Below are positions 28,001-35,147 of a DNA stretch of 64,000 bases, piece after piece. Source of the DNA: Sipunculus nudus (Eukaryota > Annelida > Sipuncula > Golfingiida > Sipunculidae). Within the stretch, counting starts at the first letter, position 1; each line of letters opens with the position of its first letter. The stretch spans positions 24,751,729 through 24,815,728 of the forward strand of contig CM049314.1 of the NCBI GenBank assembly GCA_026874595.1. The letters are read 5' to 3'. The position numbers were made by a program, and so were the translations under genes. The notes beneath the pieces are model-generated. The model ran no database searches. It had not been told where the DNA came from and was given only the letters and a program-made list of their open reading frames with translations.

Positions 28001-30797
28001 TCATTATACATTCACAGTATTTGATATTGGTAAATTGAATTATGCATTTATTTAATTATTTGGTAATTGTTAACTTATGCAGAACTGTTGATATTGTTTA
28101 GCTGTTATAAACATTGATTTCATTATTTGGTTACTGTCATACATTGTGCACTTGATAATTTTTTATTAAAAAAAAACTATTTATAAATTTGATTATTCTG
28201 TAACTGTTATATGTAATACATTGTTTCATTTCATCATTGAAATTTGCATCAGATGAATATATATCTTCCTGTAAAATTGTACTTGGGTGGATACTTGCTC
28301 TTAGAAAAAAAGGGGAGGGGGGCTCCATACCCTGGCACAGGTAAACACAGATGCCGGGAGTCCTACCAGATTATACACATAATTCTTGCATGCATGAGTA
28401 CAGGAAAGAAATGGTTCAATAAACCAAACCCAGCACTGTTTCTTGGTGTTAAGTGTATGTTATTATTCCATTTAACAGATTTTTAGGTAAAAAATAGCGG
28501 CAGTGCCCCCCGCCGCCCCCCTCCATTGTACATGGTATCATGTTTTGTATTTATTAACTTGTGTATCACTTGGGGGGGGGGGGGGGGGACCCAAAATGAT
28601 CCAAACACATTCAAGAAGGACATTTGATGGCAAGTCAGATGATCAGAAACAAGAGTTTTGCAAATGCGGTTTTGCAACTAGTGACCTTCCAACTTTTGTT
28701 AACATAGACTCAAATGTTGTGTTTACTAACAGCTTGTAGATAAACGAGCTGATACATTCATTACAGAGGTGTTTTAAGAATCTTTCTTAAGCAGGAATTT
28801 CACAGTTCAGTCGAATGTATGTAGAGCAAGGCTGCCAAAAATCCCATAAATTCTACAAATAAGGCACATGAATAGCTGACTTTAATATATCCAAACAACT
28901 TGTATATAAAAGGCATGCCAGTATACAACCAATGGGTGCAAAGTTAATAGTTGCTGCGTGGAAACATGTTCTATCAAAACTTATTTGAATTATCCATTTA
29001 ATACCTTATGTTGGTTCAGATTGAGAGTTGACACAAAATTTTAAGATTTTGGTTTGTGTTTTTTTTCTTCTGATAGATGTCTTGGGCAGCAGTATAGCAG
29101 TGCAGCTCTCCTTTAGTCCGGACGGTCTAGGTCTATAAAGTTACATTTTTAATTGTACATTAAATTCTGTGGTTCCACTGAAACACCAGACCACTGGTAT
29201 AAGGGGTACCTGCAATGAATCATTAAAAAAACAGCACCTAGCTTCAAGTGGAAAGCTAGGAACTGGCATCAGTTAATAAAAAATTACCTGTTGAATATAT
29301 GAATGAATGAATGAATTAATTAATGTATAGAAGTTTATTCTGAAGTAAAAGGCCTCAGGCCCATGCTTCCACAAATTTTGAATATATGCAGCACTGTAGA
29401 ATAATCATGGGAAACAAATAAATGCAAATTCATATTCTTGTTGCTCTCAGTTCATTGGCAGCTATTTATGAAAGCCTGGAATTTGCAAGCTTGAGATATT
29501 AAGCTTTTTATTTGATGCTAGTGTTTTTTGTGGACAAAACATTTGGGCTGAGCTATATATATTAACATAATTTTATGTCACAAGATTACAAACTGGTGGT
29601 TGTTTTAAACAGATGAGTGTTAGTGTTTCAGTGGACCTTGTTACTATTTCTAAACAGTTGTACTGAATTTTAGGTATTTCTTTGGATTTATGTTATACTA
29701 ATCAGTTTTGTGTTCCGTTGAACTACACCATTTATTGAATAGTTTTTATTAATTAATTGTATTACATTTTCATGAGATTGTCCTTCATTAGCTTACATCA
29801 TAGTGGTCTTAATATATAAAGCATATAACATTTGAAAGCCATCCTTTCACCTGGTTTTACCCAGGTCATGAAATGCATTGAGAAATTATTTGAAAACCAA
29901 GATATAAGTCAGTTTCCTTAGCCTTAATCAACTGTGTTGATGGTTGTGTTATTAGGAGCCTGGAAATGACATTCTGTGTGATAAGCACTGTTATTTAGGC
30001 CAGGAGAAGCTAGTGGCATACCTACATGTTAACGACAGATGATAAAATATACTAGTTATGGTGATAAAATATACTAGTTATGTTGATAAAATATACTAGA
30101 GTTACTCATTCAGTATGGTGTACATACACATCATCTCAGCTGGCTTCATATTGATATTTGCATTAGGCATGTTGTTCAGGTTTCAATTGACTGTAGTTTG
30201 AGAGCTTTTGCTTCTGTTAATTTTACTTGAATTTATAATGAATAATTAATCCATACATCAGAAAATGATTACGGTATGCATAAAGGATTAACATCCCATC
30301 TGAACTTCAGAAGTGTTATGAGTAAAGTAGAAACTTTTGTTTATAGAAATTGTTTTATATTTTATTAAATAAATTATTGTGTCATAATTACCTGAGACTA
30401 GTTTGTATTAAACAATAACGGCCATCATGGAAAAATGGCCATGCAAACTTTCAGAAATATAGAAAAATATGAGCCCTGCCCCCTGGTTTTAAGGAAGATA
30501 ACTAAAGTCAACAGCTCTACTAAAACTTGGCAGTGTATTGAATTCACTATAAAAAAATTTAATGCAGACAAAAATCAATGAATTGGAAGAAATGCTACTC
30601 CTTGATTAAAATATTCATTACAATTAGTGATTAAAAAAGGACAAATTGATTATATGTTTGTTCTTAATTTTACAGCGACCAGTACAGCTGGCAACCAGGG
30701 TACTCGAGGATCAGTCGGGAAGAGTTCATTGGTCAGTGTGACAGACTTCGATGATGACGACGAAGACTTTGATATTGATGTGAAGAGGAAGCGATAA
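936..30797 (+). CDS. DZIP1: DZIP1/DZIP1L-like ciliary protein, C-terminal 570 residues in 14 exons (5' partial)
   Basis: Joining 936-1004, 2302-2431, 14066-14108, 14725-14860, 16558-16635, 17130-17232, 19307-19610, 20507-20746, 21371-21536, 22109-22174, 23073-23161, 23561-23655, 25958-26029 and 30676-30797 gives 1713 nt, exactly 571 codons including TAA. Every junction is phase-compatible and every intron is GT...AG. Residues 1-23 are a charged helical stretch. Residues about 95-186 form a conserved-looking helical block ([18 protein letters not shown], then [20 protein letters not shown]). The rest is disordered, Ser/Gln-rich and acidic, with SDWDSASELQEI at an exon junction and [16 protein letters not shown], ending in KRKR. 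The helical block and W-S-acidic tail match my memory of DZIP1/DZIP1L, which sit at the basal body and transition zone, promote ciliogenesis and modulate Hedgehog/Gli signalling. The family's N-terminal domain and C2H2 finger would lie upstream of the window. The gene structure is secure; the family name is probable. Confidence 0.68.
1005..2301. other. DZIP1: DZIP1 intron with one recognisable repeat
   Basis: AT-rich intron with no coding signal. The only structured part is the repeat at 1775-2098, described separately. Confidence 0.6.
1775..2098. repeat. Degenerate tandem repeat ending in GGACGGACGG, family also at 43.4-44.0 kb
   Basis: Two diverged units of roughly 115 bp share GGCCATATT(T/G)GAT and ACCAATCA. 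After AAGAAAGGTCACTGATGG comes a short GGACGGACGG microsatellite and then ATTAGGCACCGCAATT. The same unit motifs, the same AAGAAAGG plus GACGG order and a similar terminal TTAGGGCCCCGCAATT occur at 43351-44052. This is probably an old copy of the same non-autonomous element. Confidence 0.6.
2302..2431 (+). CDS. DZIP1: DZIP1-like exon b (Pro/Gln linker and acidic patch)
   Basis: The acceptor is AACCATAG with little pyrimidine, and the donor is GTCTGT. The exon has 130 nt, entering in phase 0 and leaving one base. It encodes [20 protein letters not shown], then a linker, then [13 protein letters not shown], a low-complexity acidic segment. The split G codon is completed by AA of the exon at 14066 to give Glu. 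Confidence 0.75.
3370..3690. repeat. Degenerate minisatellite (ACAAATACAGACAG type)
   Basis: The stretch is dominated by imperfect copies of ACAAATACAGACAGRTWCAC with a period of about 20 bp. Clear copies are near 3450, 3515, 3535 and 3645. The open frame across it (3480-3695) is a by-product of the repeat. Confidence 0.65.
3998..4440. repeat. Degenerate minisatellite (GTGTGGTTGAACA type)
   Basis: About thirty imperfect tandem copies of a 12-15 bp unit, such as ACAGTGTGGTTGAA and AATATGGTTGG, fill the stretch. Units vary in length and in the base after TGGTT, so this is an old array. Confidence 0.75.
5706..8146 (+). mobile_element. Related element inserted inside copy A
   Basis: It begins AGCTCAGCTGACTTTCAGTC, followed by a (GTCC/GGCC)n tract at 5750-5810, and ends CAGCTGAGCGTCATGACC plus CATGGGTCACTTGTT. 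Copy C has the uninterrupted sequence: CTTCATTTTTCAATTAAAAA in C, against CTTCATTTTT, then the element, then CCATTAAAAA here. This empty site fixes the boundaries and shows that the inner element is younger than copy A. Its interior differs from copy A: it has ~140-bp tandem units (5960-6680) and unique sequence to 8110. Confidence 0.8.
5960..6680 (+). repeat. Tandem ~140-bp units with AGGTCA arrays inside the inner element
   Basis: Each unit reads CTTTTCA(T/A)(T/C)CC, then AACCTTCC, CACATA, GCTCACCTACCAA, GGGGAAGAA and TTGAGGTCA, then runs of AGGTCA. Four clear units place the first AGGTCA at 6047, 6190, 6333 and 6462. Each cluster has three or four AGGTCA-like half-sites spaced 6-8 bp apart. 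A weaker fifth cluster lies near 6650-6690. Confidence 0.75.
11008..11012 (-). terminator. Pol III T-run terminator of tRNA-Thr copy 1
   Basis: Five T on the minus strand begin 4 bases after the discriminator base of the tRNA gene, the usual Pol III stop. Confidence 0.7.
11017..11090 (-). tRNA. tRNA-Thr (anticodon AGU), copy 1
   Basis: The 74-nt minus-strand sequence folds as a complete cloverleaf. The acceptor is GGCTCTG with CAGGGCC (one T-G pair) and the D stem GCTT with AAGC. The anticodon stem CCTGT/ACAGG has loop CTAGTAA, giving anticodon AGT. The variable loop is AGATC, the T stem CTGGG/CCCAG has loop TTCGAAT, and the discriminator is T. From memory it is very close to vertebrate tRNA-Thr-AGT. 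The A box (TGGCTTAGTTGG) and B box (GGTTCGAATCC) are intact and CCA is not encoded. A T-run terminator follows within 5 bases. It lies in a DZIP1 intron on the opposite strand, and nothing suggests a pseudogene. Confidence 0.95.
13023..13026 (-). terminator. Pol III T-run terminator of tRNA-Thr copy 2
   Basis: Four T on the minus strand begin 2 bases after the discriminator base. This is the minimal Pol III stop. Confidence 0.6.
13029..13102 (-). tRNA. tRNA-Thr (anticodon AGU), copy 2
   Basis: It is base-for-base identical to the gene at 11017-11090 over all 74 positions, with the same cloverleaf and anticodon AGT. The identity extends only about 4-5 bases past the 5' end (AACTGG upstream on the minus strand). 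Beyond that the flanks differ, so this is a small local gene family with only the tRNA body kept alike. The copies are 2012 bp apart in the same orientation, antisense to DZIP1. Confidence 0.95.
14066..14108 (+). CDS. DZIP1: DZIP1-like exon c
   Basis: The acceptor is TTTTTTTTCCACAG and the donor GTAAGT. The exon has 43 nt. After the split Glu codon it reads [13 protein letters not shown] and ends with two bases of a Gly codon. It extends the acidic patch of the previous exon. Confidence 0.75.
14725..14860 (+). CDS. DZIP1: DZIP1-like exon d (start of conserved helical block)
   Basis: The acceptor is GATGCAG and the donor GTGAGG. The exon has 136 nt, starting after a split Gly codon and ending in phase 0. 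It encodes [20 protein letters not shown] followed by [19 protein letters not shown] and MGVPQ. The helix '[12 protein letters not shown]' resembles the C-terminal DZIP1 motif in which a helix ends in L-G-V/I. Confidence 0.85.
14884..15362. repeat. Degenerate GGACTTGG-rich repeat
   Basis: Both ends are rich in GGACTTGGACT-like hexamer repeats (14890-14990 and 15225-15345), separated by AT-rich sequence with few of them. The layout recalls the GTACTTG element at 22290-22753, but the terminal inverted repeats are too decayed to define ends or a target duplication. Confidence 0.4.
15705..15882. mobile_element. Small mariner-type MITE (178 bp)
   Basis: The left end TACAGTTAAACCTTGACTAA is matched by the inverted right end (reverse complement TACAGTACAACCTCGAAATT), then GACCAC on both sides. 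TA at both outer edges fits a Tc1/mariner TA target. There is no coding capacity. Confidence 0.65.
16558..16635 (+). CDS. DZIP1: DZIP1-like exon e (conserved helical block)
   Basis: The acceptor is TTTTTTGCAG and the donor GTTAGA, a weak +3 position. The exon has 78 nt and 26 codons, in phase 0 at both ends: [20 protein letters not shown], then RQQTGK. In DZIP1 proteins the helix ending in G-V/I is followed by such a Lys/Gln-rich helix. Confidence 0.85.
17130..17232 (+). CDS. DZIP1: DZIP1-like exon f (end of conserved helical block)
   Basis: The acceptor is TCTTTCTTTCCAG and the donor GTACAT. The exon has 103 nt, starting in phase 0 and leaving one base. It encodes [20 protein letters not shown], then [14 protein letters not shown], so the helix runs into a proline-rich linker. 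Confidence 0.85.
17233..19306. other. DZIP1: DZIP1 intron, no recognisable feature
   Basis: Two kilobases of AT-rich intron. Short CAAACT/TTTAAACT low-complexity sequence occurs at 18340-18385. No repeat ends, RNA gene or exon was seen. The acceptor is GGTTCATATTTTGTAG. Confidence 0.5.
19307..19610 (+). CDS. DZIP1: DZIP1-like exon g (disordered Arg/Ser/Gln-rich region)
   Basis: This is the largest exon of the gene here (304 nt). It enters with two bases completing a Gly codon and leaves GG. After [13 protein letters not shown] it reads through [20 protein letters not shown], a Gln/Lys stretch, [14 protein letters not shown] and a Ser/Thr-rich end. Composition is low in hydrophobics, as expected for an unstructured linker. 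RTPRGRSRE and RGASPSK look like basophilic-kinase target contexts, which is only an inference. The exon end and donor are repeated 70 bp downstream. Confidence 0.8.
19584..19723. repeat. DZIP1: 70-bp tandem duplication of exon g end and its splice donor
   Basis: The exon end TACACTTTAAACAGTACAGG plus GTAAGGTTAC is followed 70 bp later by TACACCTTTAACAGTGATGG plus GTAAGGTAAGGTTACG. Similarity continues beyond (ACTGGAAAAGTTAAAACGTA against ACTGAAAGGGGTAAAGGGTA). The second unit therefore has its own exon-like end and donor at 19681. Using it would add 70 nt and shift the frame. Confidence 0.75.
20507..20746 (+). CDS. DZIP1: DZIP1-like exon h (acidic W-S motifs)
   Basis: The acceptor is TCTTTTGTAG and the donor GTGATT, a weak +4/+5. 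The exon has 240 nt. It starts [20 protein letters not shown] and ends EEDSDWDSA with AG left over. Tryptophans within acidic Ser-rich sequence at both ends of a Gln/Asn/Lys linker are typical of the DZIP1 C-terminal tail as I recall it. Confidence 0.85.
20747..21370. other. DZIP1: DZIP1 intron, nothing distinct
   Basis: AT-rich intron. A short stretch near 21110-21150 (CAGCCACCAGGAAGCCATCT) resembles one at 7620-7645 in the inner transposon, so it may be a decayed repeat fragment. Confidence 0.4.
21371..21536 (+). CDS. DZIP1: DZIP1-like exon i
   Basis: The acceptor is TCTTTTTTGCAG and the donor GTCAGA. The exon has 166 nt: a split Ser codon, then [40 protein letters not shown] and [15 protein letters not shown], ending in phase 0. 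SDWDSA|SELQEI across the junction is the best-preserved DZIP1-like motif of the tail. Confidence 0.85.
21859..22040. mobile_element. Small mariner-type MITE (182 bp)
   Basis: The left end TACAGTGATATCTCACTAAC and the right end TGAGATTTCAATGTACTA are inverted copies (right end reversed: TAGTACATTGAAATCTCA). Outer TA fits a TA target site. It resembles the element at 15705-15882 in size and terminal TACAGT but differs inside. Confidence 0.6.
22109..22174 (+). CDS. DZIP1: DZIP1-like exon j
   Basis: The acceptor is TTTTTGCTGATGCTGTAG and the donor GTCAGT. The exon has 66 nt and 22 codons, in phase 0 at both ends: [20 protein letters not shown], then KK. Together with the previous [10 protein letters not shown] it gives a short helix followed by a basic Gly-rich turn that I associate with DZIP1 C-termini. 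Confidence 0.8.
22282..22761. mobile_element. Non-autonomous hAT-type element (22290-22753) with 8-bp target duplication
   Basis: GCTGCAAA occurs at 22282-22289 and again at 22754-22761. Between them the element starts CAGGCTTGGGTCAAGTAC and ends GTACTTGACCCAAGCCTG plus five extra bases GCCTG, a duplication of the last five. The 18-bp terminal inverted repeat is perfect. An 8-bp target duplication and a CAG start are hAT hallmarks. The interior is filled with GTACTTGTACTTG repeats in both orientations around an AT-rich centre. No protein is encoded. Confidence 0.85.
23073..23161 (+). CDS. DZIP1: DZIP1-like exon k (acidic motif 1)
   Basis: The acceptor is TTTATCTTTCTTTCAG and the donor GTAAGG. 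The exon has 89 nt: [20 protein letters not shown], then NIPPQQTPA, ending with AG of a split Arg. The VxDFDDDDxDF pattern returns in the last exon. Confidence 0.85.
23561..23655 (+). CDS. DZIP1: DZIP1-like exon l
   Basis: The acceptor is TTTATTGATAG, with a short pyrimidine tract, and the donor is GTGAGT. The exon has 95 nt: a split Arg, then [20 protein letters not shown] and [11 protein letters not shown], leaving one base. SQWGSSS is the third Trp-Ser motif of the tail. Confidence 0.8.
24095..24614. mobile_element. MITE-like element with inverted ATGCCCGTC/GACGGGC ends and ~140-bp units
   Basis: The left end is ATGCCCGTCTATGACATG followed by ACGTATTATGG. The right end is GACGGGCGTATTATTCATG then TTTGCAGTGCTCTTGTT. 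Inside are about two and a half tandem units starting GCAAAATC..TGCATATTTAA and carrying GAGGTCAGAGGTCA at about 24280 and 24413 and a decayed version near 24557. A partial relative lies at 39943-40260. No coding region. Confidence 0.65.
24819..24905. repeat. Two tandem copies of a ~42-bp unit
   Basis: GTTGCTGTAATGCTTTTGTT...CAAATAAATG is followed at once by GTTGCTGTCATGCTTTTGTT...CAAATAAATG, with few differences. Confidence 0.75.
25385..25770. repeat. Diverged tandem duplication of ~185 bp
   Basis: GATAGGTTTACAAGCCTTTA, AAGACCATTGATCTAAAAAA and AATTCATTTGATTGGTCTGG recur about 184 bp later as GATAGGTTTGTTAGCCTTCA, AAGACCATTGATCTGAAAAA and AATTCTTTTGATTGGTTTGG. No terminal repeats were seen. 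Confidence 0.7.
25958..26029 (+). CDS. DZIP1: DZIP1-like exon m
   Basis: The acceptor is TTATATTATTCTAG and the donor GTAAAT, a weak +5. The exon has 72 nt: a split Glu, then [20 protein letters not shown] and SFR, leaving one base. SPRRHKTP is a compact basic proline-directed phosphosite-like motif (inference). Confidence 0.8.
26030..30675. other. DZIP1: Last DZIP1 intron (4.6 kb)
   Basis: AT-rich with no exon needed. It holds C/G homopolymer runs at 28506-28522 and 28571-28588, an ATGAATGA/ATTA repeat near 29301-29324 and the triple 22-bp repeat at 30041-30102. A stretch near 26330-26530 reads like a decayed interspersed repeat but has no definable ends. Confidence 0.5.
30041..30102. repeat. 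Three tandem copies of a 22-bp unit
   Basis: GATAAAATATACTAGTTATG occurs twice in a row with a two-base joint. A third copy begins GATAAAATATACTAGAGTT. Confidence 0.8.
30676..30797 (+). CDS. DZIP1: DZIP1-like terminal exon (acidic motif 2, KRKR end, stop)
   Basis: The acceptor is CTTAATTTTACAG. A split Ala is followed by [20 protein letters not shown] and [19 protein letters not shown], then TAA at 30795-30797. The [11 protein letters not shown] run repeats the motif of exon k, and the protein ends in four basic residues. The stop fixes the reading frame of the whole gene model. Confidence 0.85.
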
Positions 30798-31345
30798 CCC
30801 ACCAAATATATCTTAATGATTTTAAGTAGCGAATAATGTTAATCATATTACCATGTGGGTAAGCTTGTATATTATAGATTAGCAAAAATTTAGCTACTTG
30901 ATATTTGATAAAATGACACTTTTCAGGTCAGTTAGGGGCACATATGGAATAAATTAGGTCACAATTGTGTGTTATATTGTTATATGCTATTAGCATGATA
31001 GAATGAAGAAAAAAAAATAGAAATCTGTAGGGCAACTTTTGGAAAACCTTGTATTACATCTAATTAGTTTTTATTGAATTAGTTGTTCTTTATATTGTTC
31101 ATGGCCATACTTGTGCAAGAGATTAAACACTTGAAATAGGTATGAATATGCTCAATGAGAATTTATGGAGAATTGGTAGTGAGGAAAAATATTTTTTTAA
31201 TTTGGAAAATATTTAAAAAAATGCTTTAACTGCATGGTTATATATATGATAGCACCATACAATTAAAATTTAAATCTCAAACATGCTGAAAAATAGAAAA
31301 CAGTTTCAAATTAAGTTTGTTTGCTTGTGCCAGAAGGGTTTTATT
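30798..31345 (+). other. DZIP1: Probable DZIP1 3' untranslated region
   Basis: AT-rich sequence directly after the stop, with no coding signal. The first AATAAA lies at 30948. A long 3' UTR running to 31345 or beyond cannot be excluded. Confidence 0.4.
30948..30953 (+). terminator. DZIP1: Candidate polyadenylation signal of DZIP1
   Basis: This AATAAA is the first after the stop codon, 151 bases downstream. In such AT-rich DNA the hexamer is common, so it is only a candidate. Confidence 0.35.
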
Positions 31346-33230
31346 AGCTCAGCTGACTATAAGTCAACTGAGCTATAGTCGTGGTCCATTGTCCGTCGTC
31401 CGTCCGTCCGTCCGTCCGTCCGTAGATGTGGCACGTTTTGAAACCCTTAGACTTAGGAATCCAAAATTCAGCATAATGTTAGATGTCCCCAAGATCTCCT
31501 ACCAAGCTGAAAACTGGGTCTTTGCGACTTTGTTCCTTTGAGAAATTAAGGAAAAACCTCAAATTTTTAATAAAAACCTATTCTCACTCTTCAGGACTGC
31601 CTAATATCAAAACCACTCATCTGTTTTTCCTCATATTTACCAGAAATATTCTTCTATATAGTTCCTATGTACATGCCAGAAATTAAGTCTGTAAAGTATA
31701 AATTCTTTAAGTTATGGGCCCGAACATAATAGACTTTGTAAAAAATCAGGAAAAATATTTACTCACTTAACATGAAAAATTTTGAAACTAGAGTCTATTT
31801 TCCTAAGTATATAACTATGTTTAATTAAGATTTAATTGTTTACCCAAAATTAGATCTGAATTTTGTAAATTTTTTAAGTTATTAGCATAAAAATAAAATC
31901 AGTACCTTAAATTTAGCCCAACTTTGACCATGGCACGTTTTTCTCCTGTATGTACCATTGATTTAATTTTCACAGCATGTAAACATAAATATTTAATTTG
32001 TTTAAATCTGAAATTTGAAAATAAAAGCTTGAAAATTAAGCTAGTTATTGATTTTTTTTCTTGAGGCTCTACTGCAGTCATTTGCTTTGATAACAGATTA
32101 CAGATGCAGGGTCCCACTCCAGGTCACTGGAAGTGGGGCTATGCCAAGGTTTCTGATTTGTTACAGTCACTGGGGGAGACCCCCTGCTGTGACAGGTGTA
32201 CAGTTATTCTAATATCACCACCCAAACCCCCCCCCCCCCCCCCCCGCAAACCCAACCCACTAAGTGTAATGCAGAAATTGTTATTGTTTTCACTGTATTT
32301 CCTTAATTGTAACGCTGTTTCCACTCCAATATACAAAAACTTTCCTTAAAAAAGTAATTCAAGTGTAATCCAGAAGATGCCATGTTGTGTTAATGTAGCA
32401 TTTTTAAAGAAATTAATTTTCTTTTAAATGATTTTAACAGATATAATTGAACCCATCAGTTTGCTTAAATTTATAAAATATGAAGCACATTATGGATAAA
32501 TAAAGACACAATTGAAATTGTGAAATCTAAATCAATTATTATTTTTAGATATTTATTGTTTTGCAGATTTAAAAGATATATTTTTGTGGTAAAAAATAAA
32601 TAAACATTTGTATGCATGGTGTGGTGTTATATGACAAGATTGAGATTTATGATGATGCAATTGAGAATTATTAATCAACTTTTATATTCAGATGTATCTG
32701 TTTTATTGGAAATGTATAGAAATATAAACTTAAATTTAAAAAAATTGATGTGATAAAAAAATTAGGATTTAATACAAACATTTGTTCATTATTTTCCTGC
32801 CACAGCAGAATTTGAGATCAGGCTTTGTTTGCCCTGTTTTATGTTGTTAATTAGTTATATTTCATCTGTATACATTTAATAAAAAAATACATATATATTT
32901 AATAATATATATTATACAAAAAAATAGATTCAGTTAAACAAATTTGTAAACTACTGAAATGACAACAGTTAATCAAAAGCCAACTAATGATCATGGTAAT
33001 AGTACAGATCATTTGTTCACAAACTGCTCACATGCTTCAGCTTCAACATTAGGAAACACATGGTCAGGTCACAAAATATAATTTGCAACAATTTCTTGCT
33101 CATCAATACAAACCAATCATATAAACCAACCATGTCCTTTATTACCACTTGATCTCCATTTGATATTATTTTAGATTTTTACCTTCAAGGTCAACTTCAG
33201 CTGAGCACAGTGACCCATAGGTCCCTTGTT
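31346..33230 (+). mobile_element. AGCTCAGCTGA...CCTTGTT element, copy B (divergent interior)
   Basis: It starts AGCTCAGCTGACTATAAGTC, has (GTCC)n at about 31391-31423 and ends CAGCTGAGCACAGTGACC plus CATAGGTCCCTTGTT. The first ~700 bp align with copies A and C; from about 32050 to 33190 the interior is different and includes a C-run at 32227-32245. It is either a recombinant or a separate subfamily with shared ends. Its position after DZIP1 means it may be part of the 3' UTR. Confidence 0.75.
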
Positions 33231-33900
33231 TAAATTAAGTCTCACAAGTGTCCATACATTTGTATTCTCCACAAGGTAGTCCAGTATGGTAAAAATACGG
33301 TTTCAACGGCCAGAGCTGTAGGGAATTGTATGACAGAGCAAGGGCTAATATTTCATATTTTGATATTACCTTTGTTTGTATAATAAAATCCTTCAGAACA
33401 ATTATTTGTGCCAGTGGGAATAAACTGGTAAATATAGTCAATATACTGGTAAATTAAGGCTATTGAGTTATCAGAGATAAACAAAAGCCACAGTGTATTG
33501 TATGCTGTGACTCCTTGACAGTCTAGGATTTGACAGTAAAGGTTTTTCGATATTTTTTACTTGTTATGTACAAAATATTCAGATCATATGATCTCCTTTA
33601 TGACCACCAAGGGTAGTTGTGCACCCAGTCATACCATACCATCTCCATCAGGCCACACAAATAAATGATTAACAAATGCTGAGAAAAAAAACATATTTTG
33701 CAACTTTTTGTTGATGAGAATTTAAAAGTGAAGACAAAATATCTGGAATTTTGTCAGCTTGCAGGAAGTAAAAAAAAATGTGCTTCAGCTCTTATGAAGG
33801 TAAATATGAACAGCACAAATTTGGTCCATTTTCAATGGTGTCTCGTAAGAACACTTTGAAAAGATTAAGAAAGAGTACAAATTGGTAAAGCCAAAAAAAA

Positions 33901-34172
33901 AAGGTATGGTTCTCAGGCACTTTTTTCTGAAATCAGTGTTGGCGGGCGTTCTTTTTTATCTTTTTTTGTATGTTTCGATAAAGATGTCATATGATCAGGG
34001 AAAAGGATGATAATAATATATTTTTTTTTCTAAACAGGTAAAACACTGCATAACAAAGGAAAACATATCAAAATTGTATTATTTTATCTTTCCAAAAGAT
34101 GAAAATCAAATAAAAATTTTTGTTGCGGGGGGTTAAAATTGACGCGGGCGGTGCCTGAGAACCCATACCTTT
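33901..34172. mobile_element. MITE with ~20-bp terminal inverted repeats
   Basis: The left end AAGGTATGGTTCTCAGGCAC is mirrored by the right end GTGCCTGAGAACCCATACC plus TT, with one extra base. The interior is AT-rich with GGCGGGCG and GCGGGGGG patches. The superfamily was not recognised, and no clear target duplication is seen in the A-rich flank. Confidence 0.75.
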
Positions 34173-35048
34173 AATATTTTTGTTGGTCTAACATTACATG
34201 GCATTTGGTGCTCACTCACTTAAAAAAATTGTGATCAGCAAAATATAGTGGTGGTCATGCTAAAGAATAATAATTATTTTTACTGTTGCCTTGTCAAACT
34301 AAATACTGTAGATACCAGCTTTAATTTATACTTGTTTGTCATACTTGTGTCCATGCCGTTTAATATTCAAATTCCATGATCTGTTAGGTATTTCAAATGT
34401 GTATATCATAGTGACATATCACAGTTATATTGTTTTACAGTGATTTTATGTTTACAATTTTATTATATTTAGTGTCTTATATATAATATTTCATTATCAA
34501 TGTGACATATCTTGAAAATGGGTTATTAAAGTTTTATATGTAGTTTACAGTAAAATTAAAATGCAAGCATAAGGGGACATAAAACTGTTACCCCTGCCCC
34601 TTGACTTGTATCCAAATATGGGAAAGAATTTGCTATTGTTGATAATAAATTTAATTTTCATAGAAGAATTATGTGAAAATAAATTACTGTTAATTTTATT
34701 ATGTTAGATACAAACATATTTTGTTGTAAAGGATTCATATTGGATTAACTGAAACTATTCATTTGGGTGTTGAAATGGCCATAGGTTTTAGTTCTGTGAT
34801 GATCGGCAGATGGCAGTCCCAACATAGGTGATCAACATTTGTTTGCTGCGCAGTGTTGGTTCAGTTTTAGTGCATTATGTTTTTAGCATAATAGGTATCA
34901 GCTGGATCGAGCTCTGGTATATTGCTGTTATATACTTGTATGTTTGTACATATGTACATATTTTAATGTTGTACATATCACTCTGTAAATCCAGCTCAGG
35001 TTTTCTTGATTTCTCAACAACTCTGGTGCTACAAATCAGGTCGTACCC

Positions 35049-35147
<99 letters not shown>

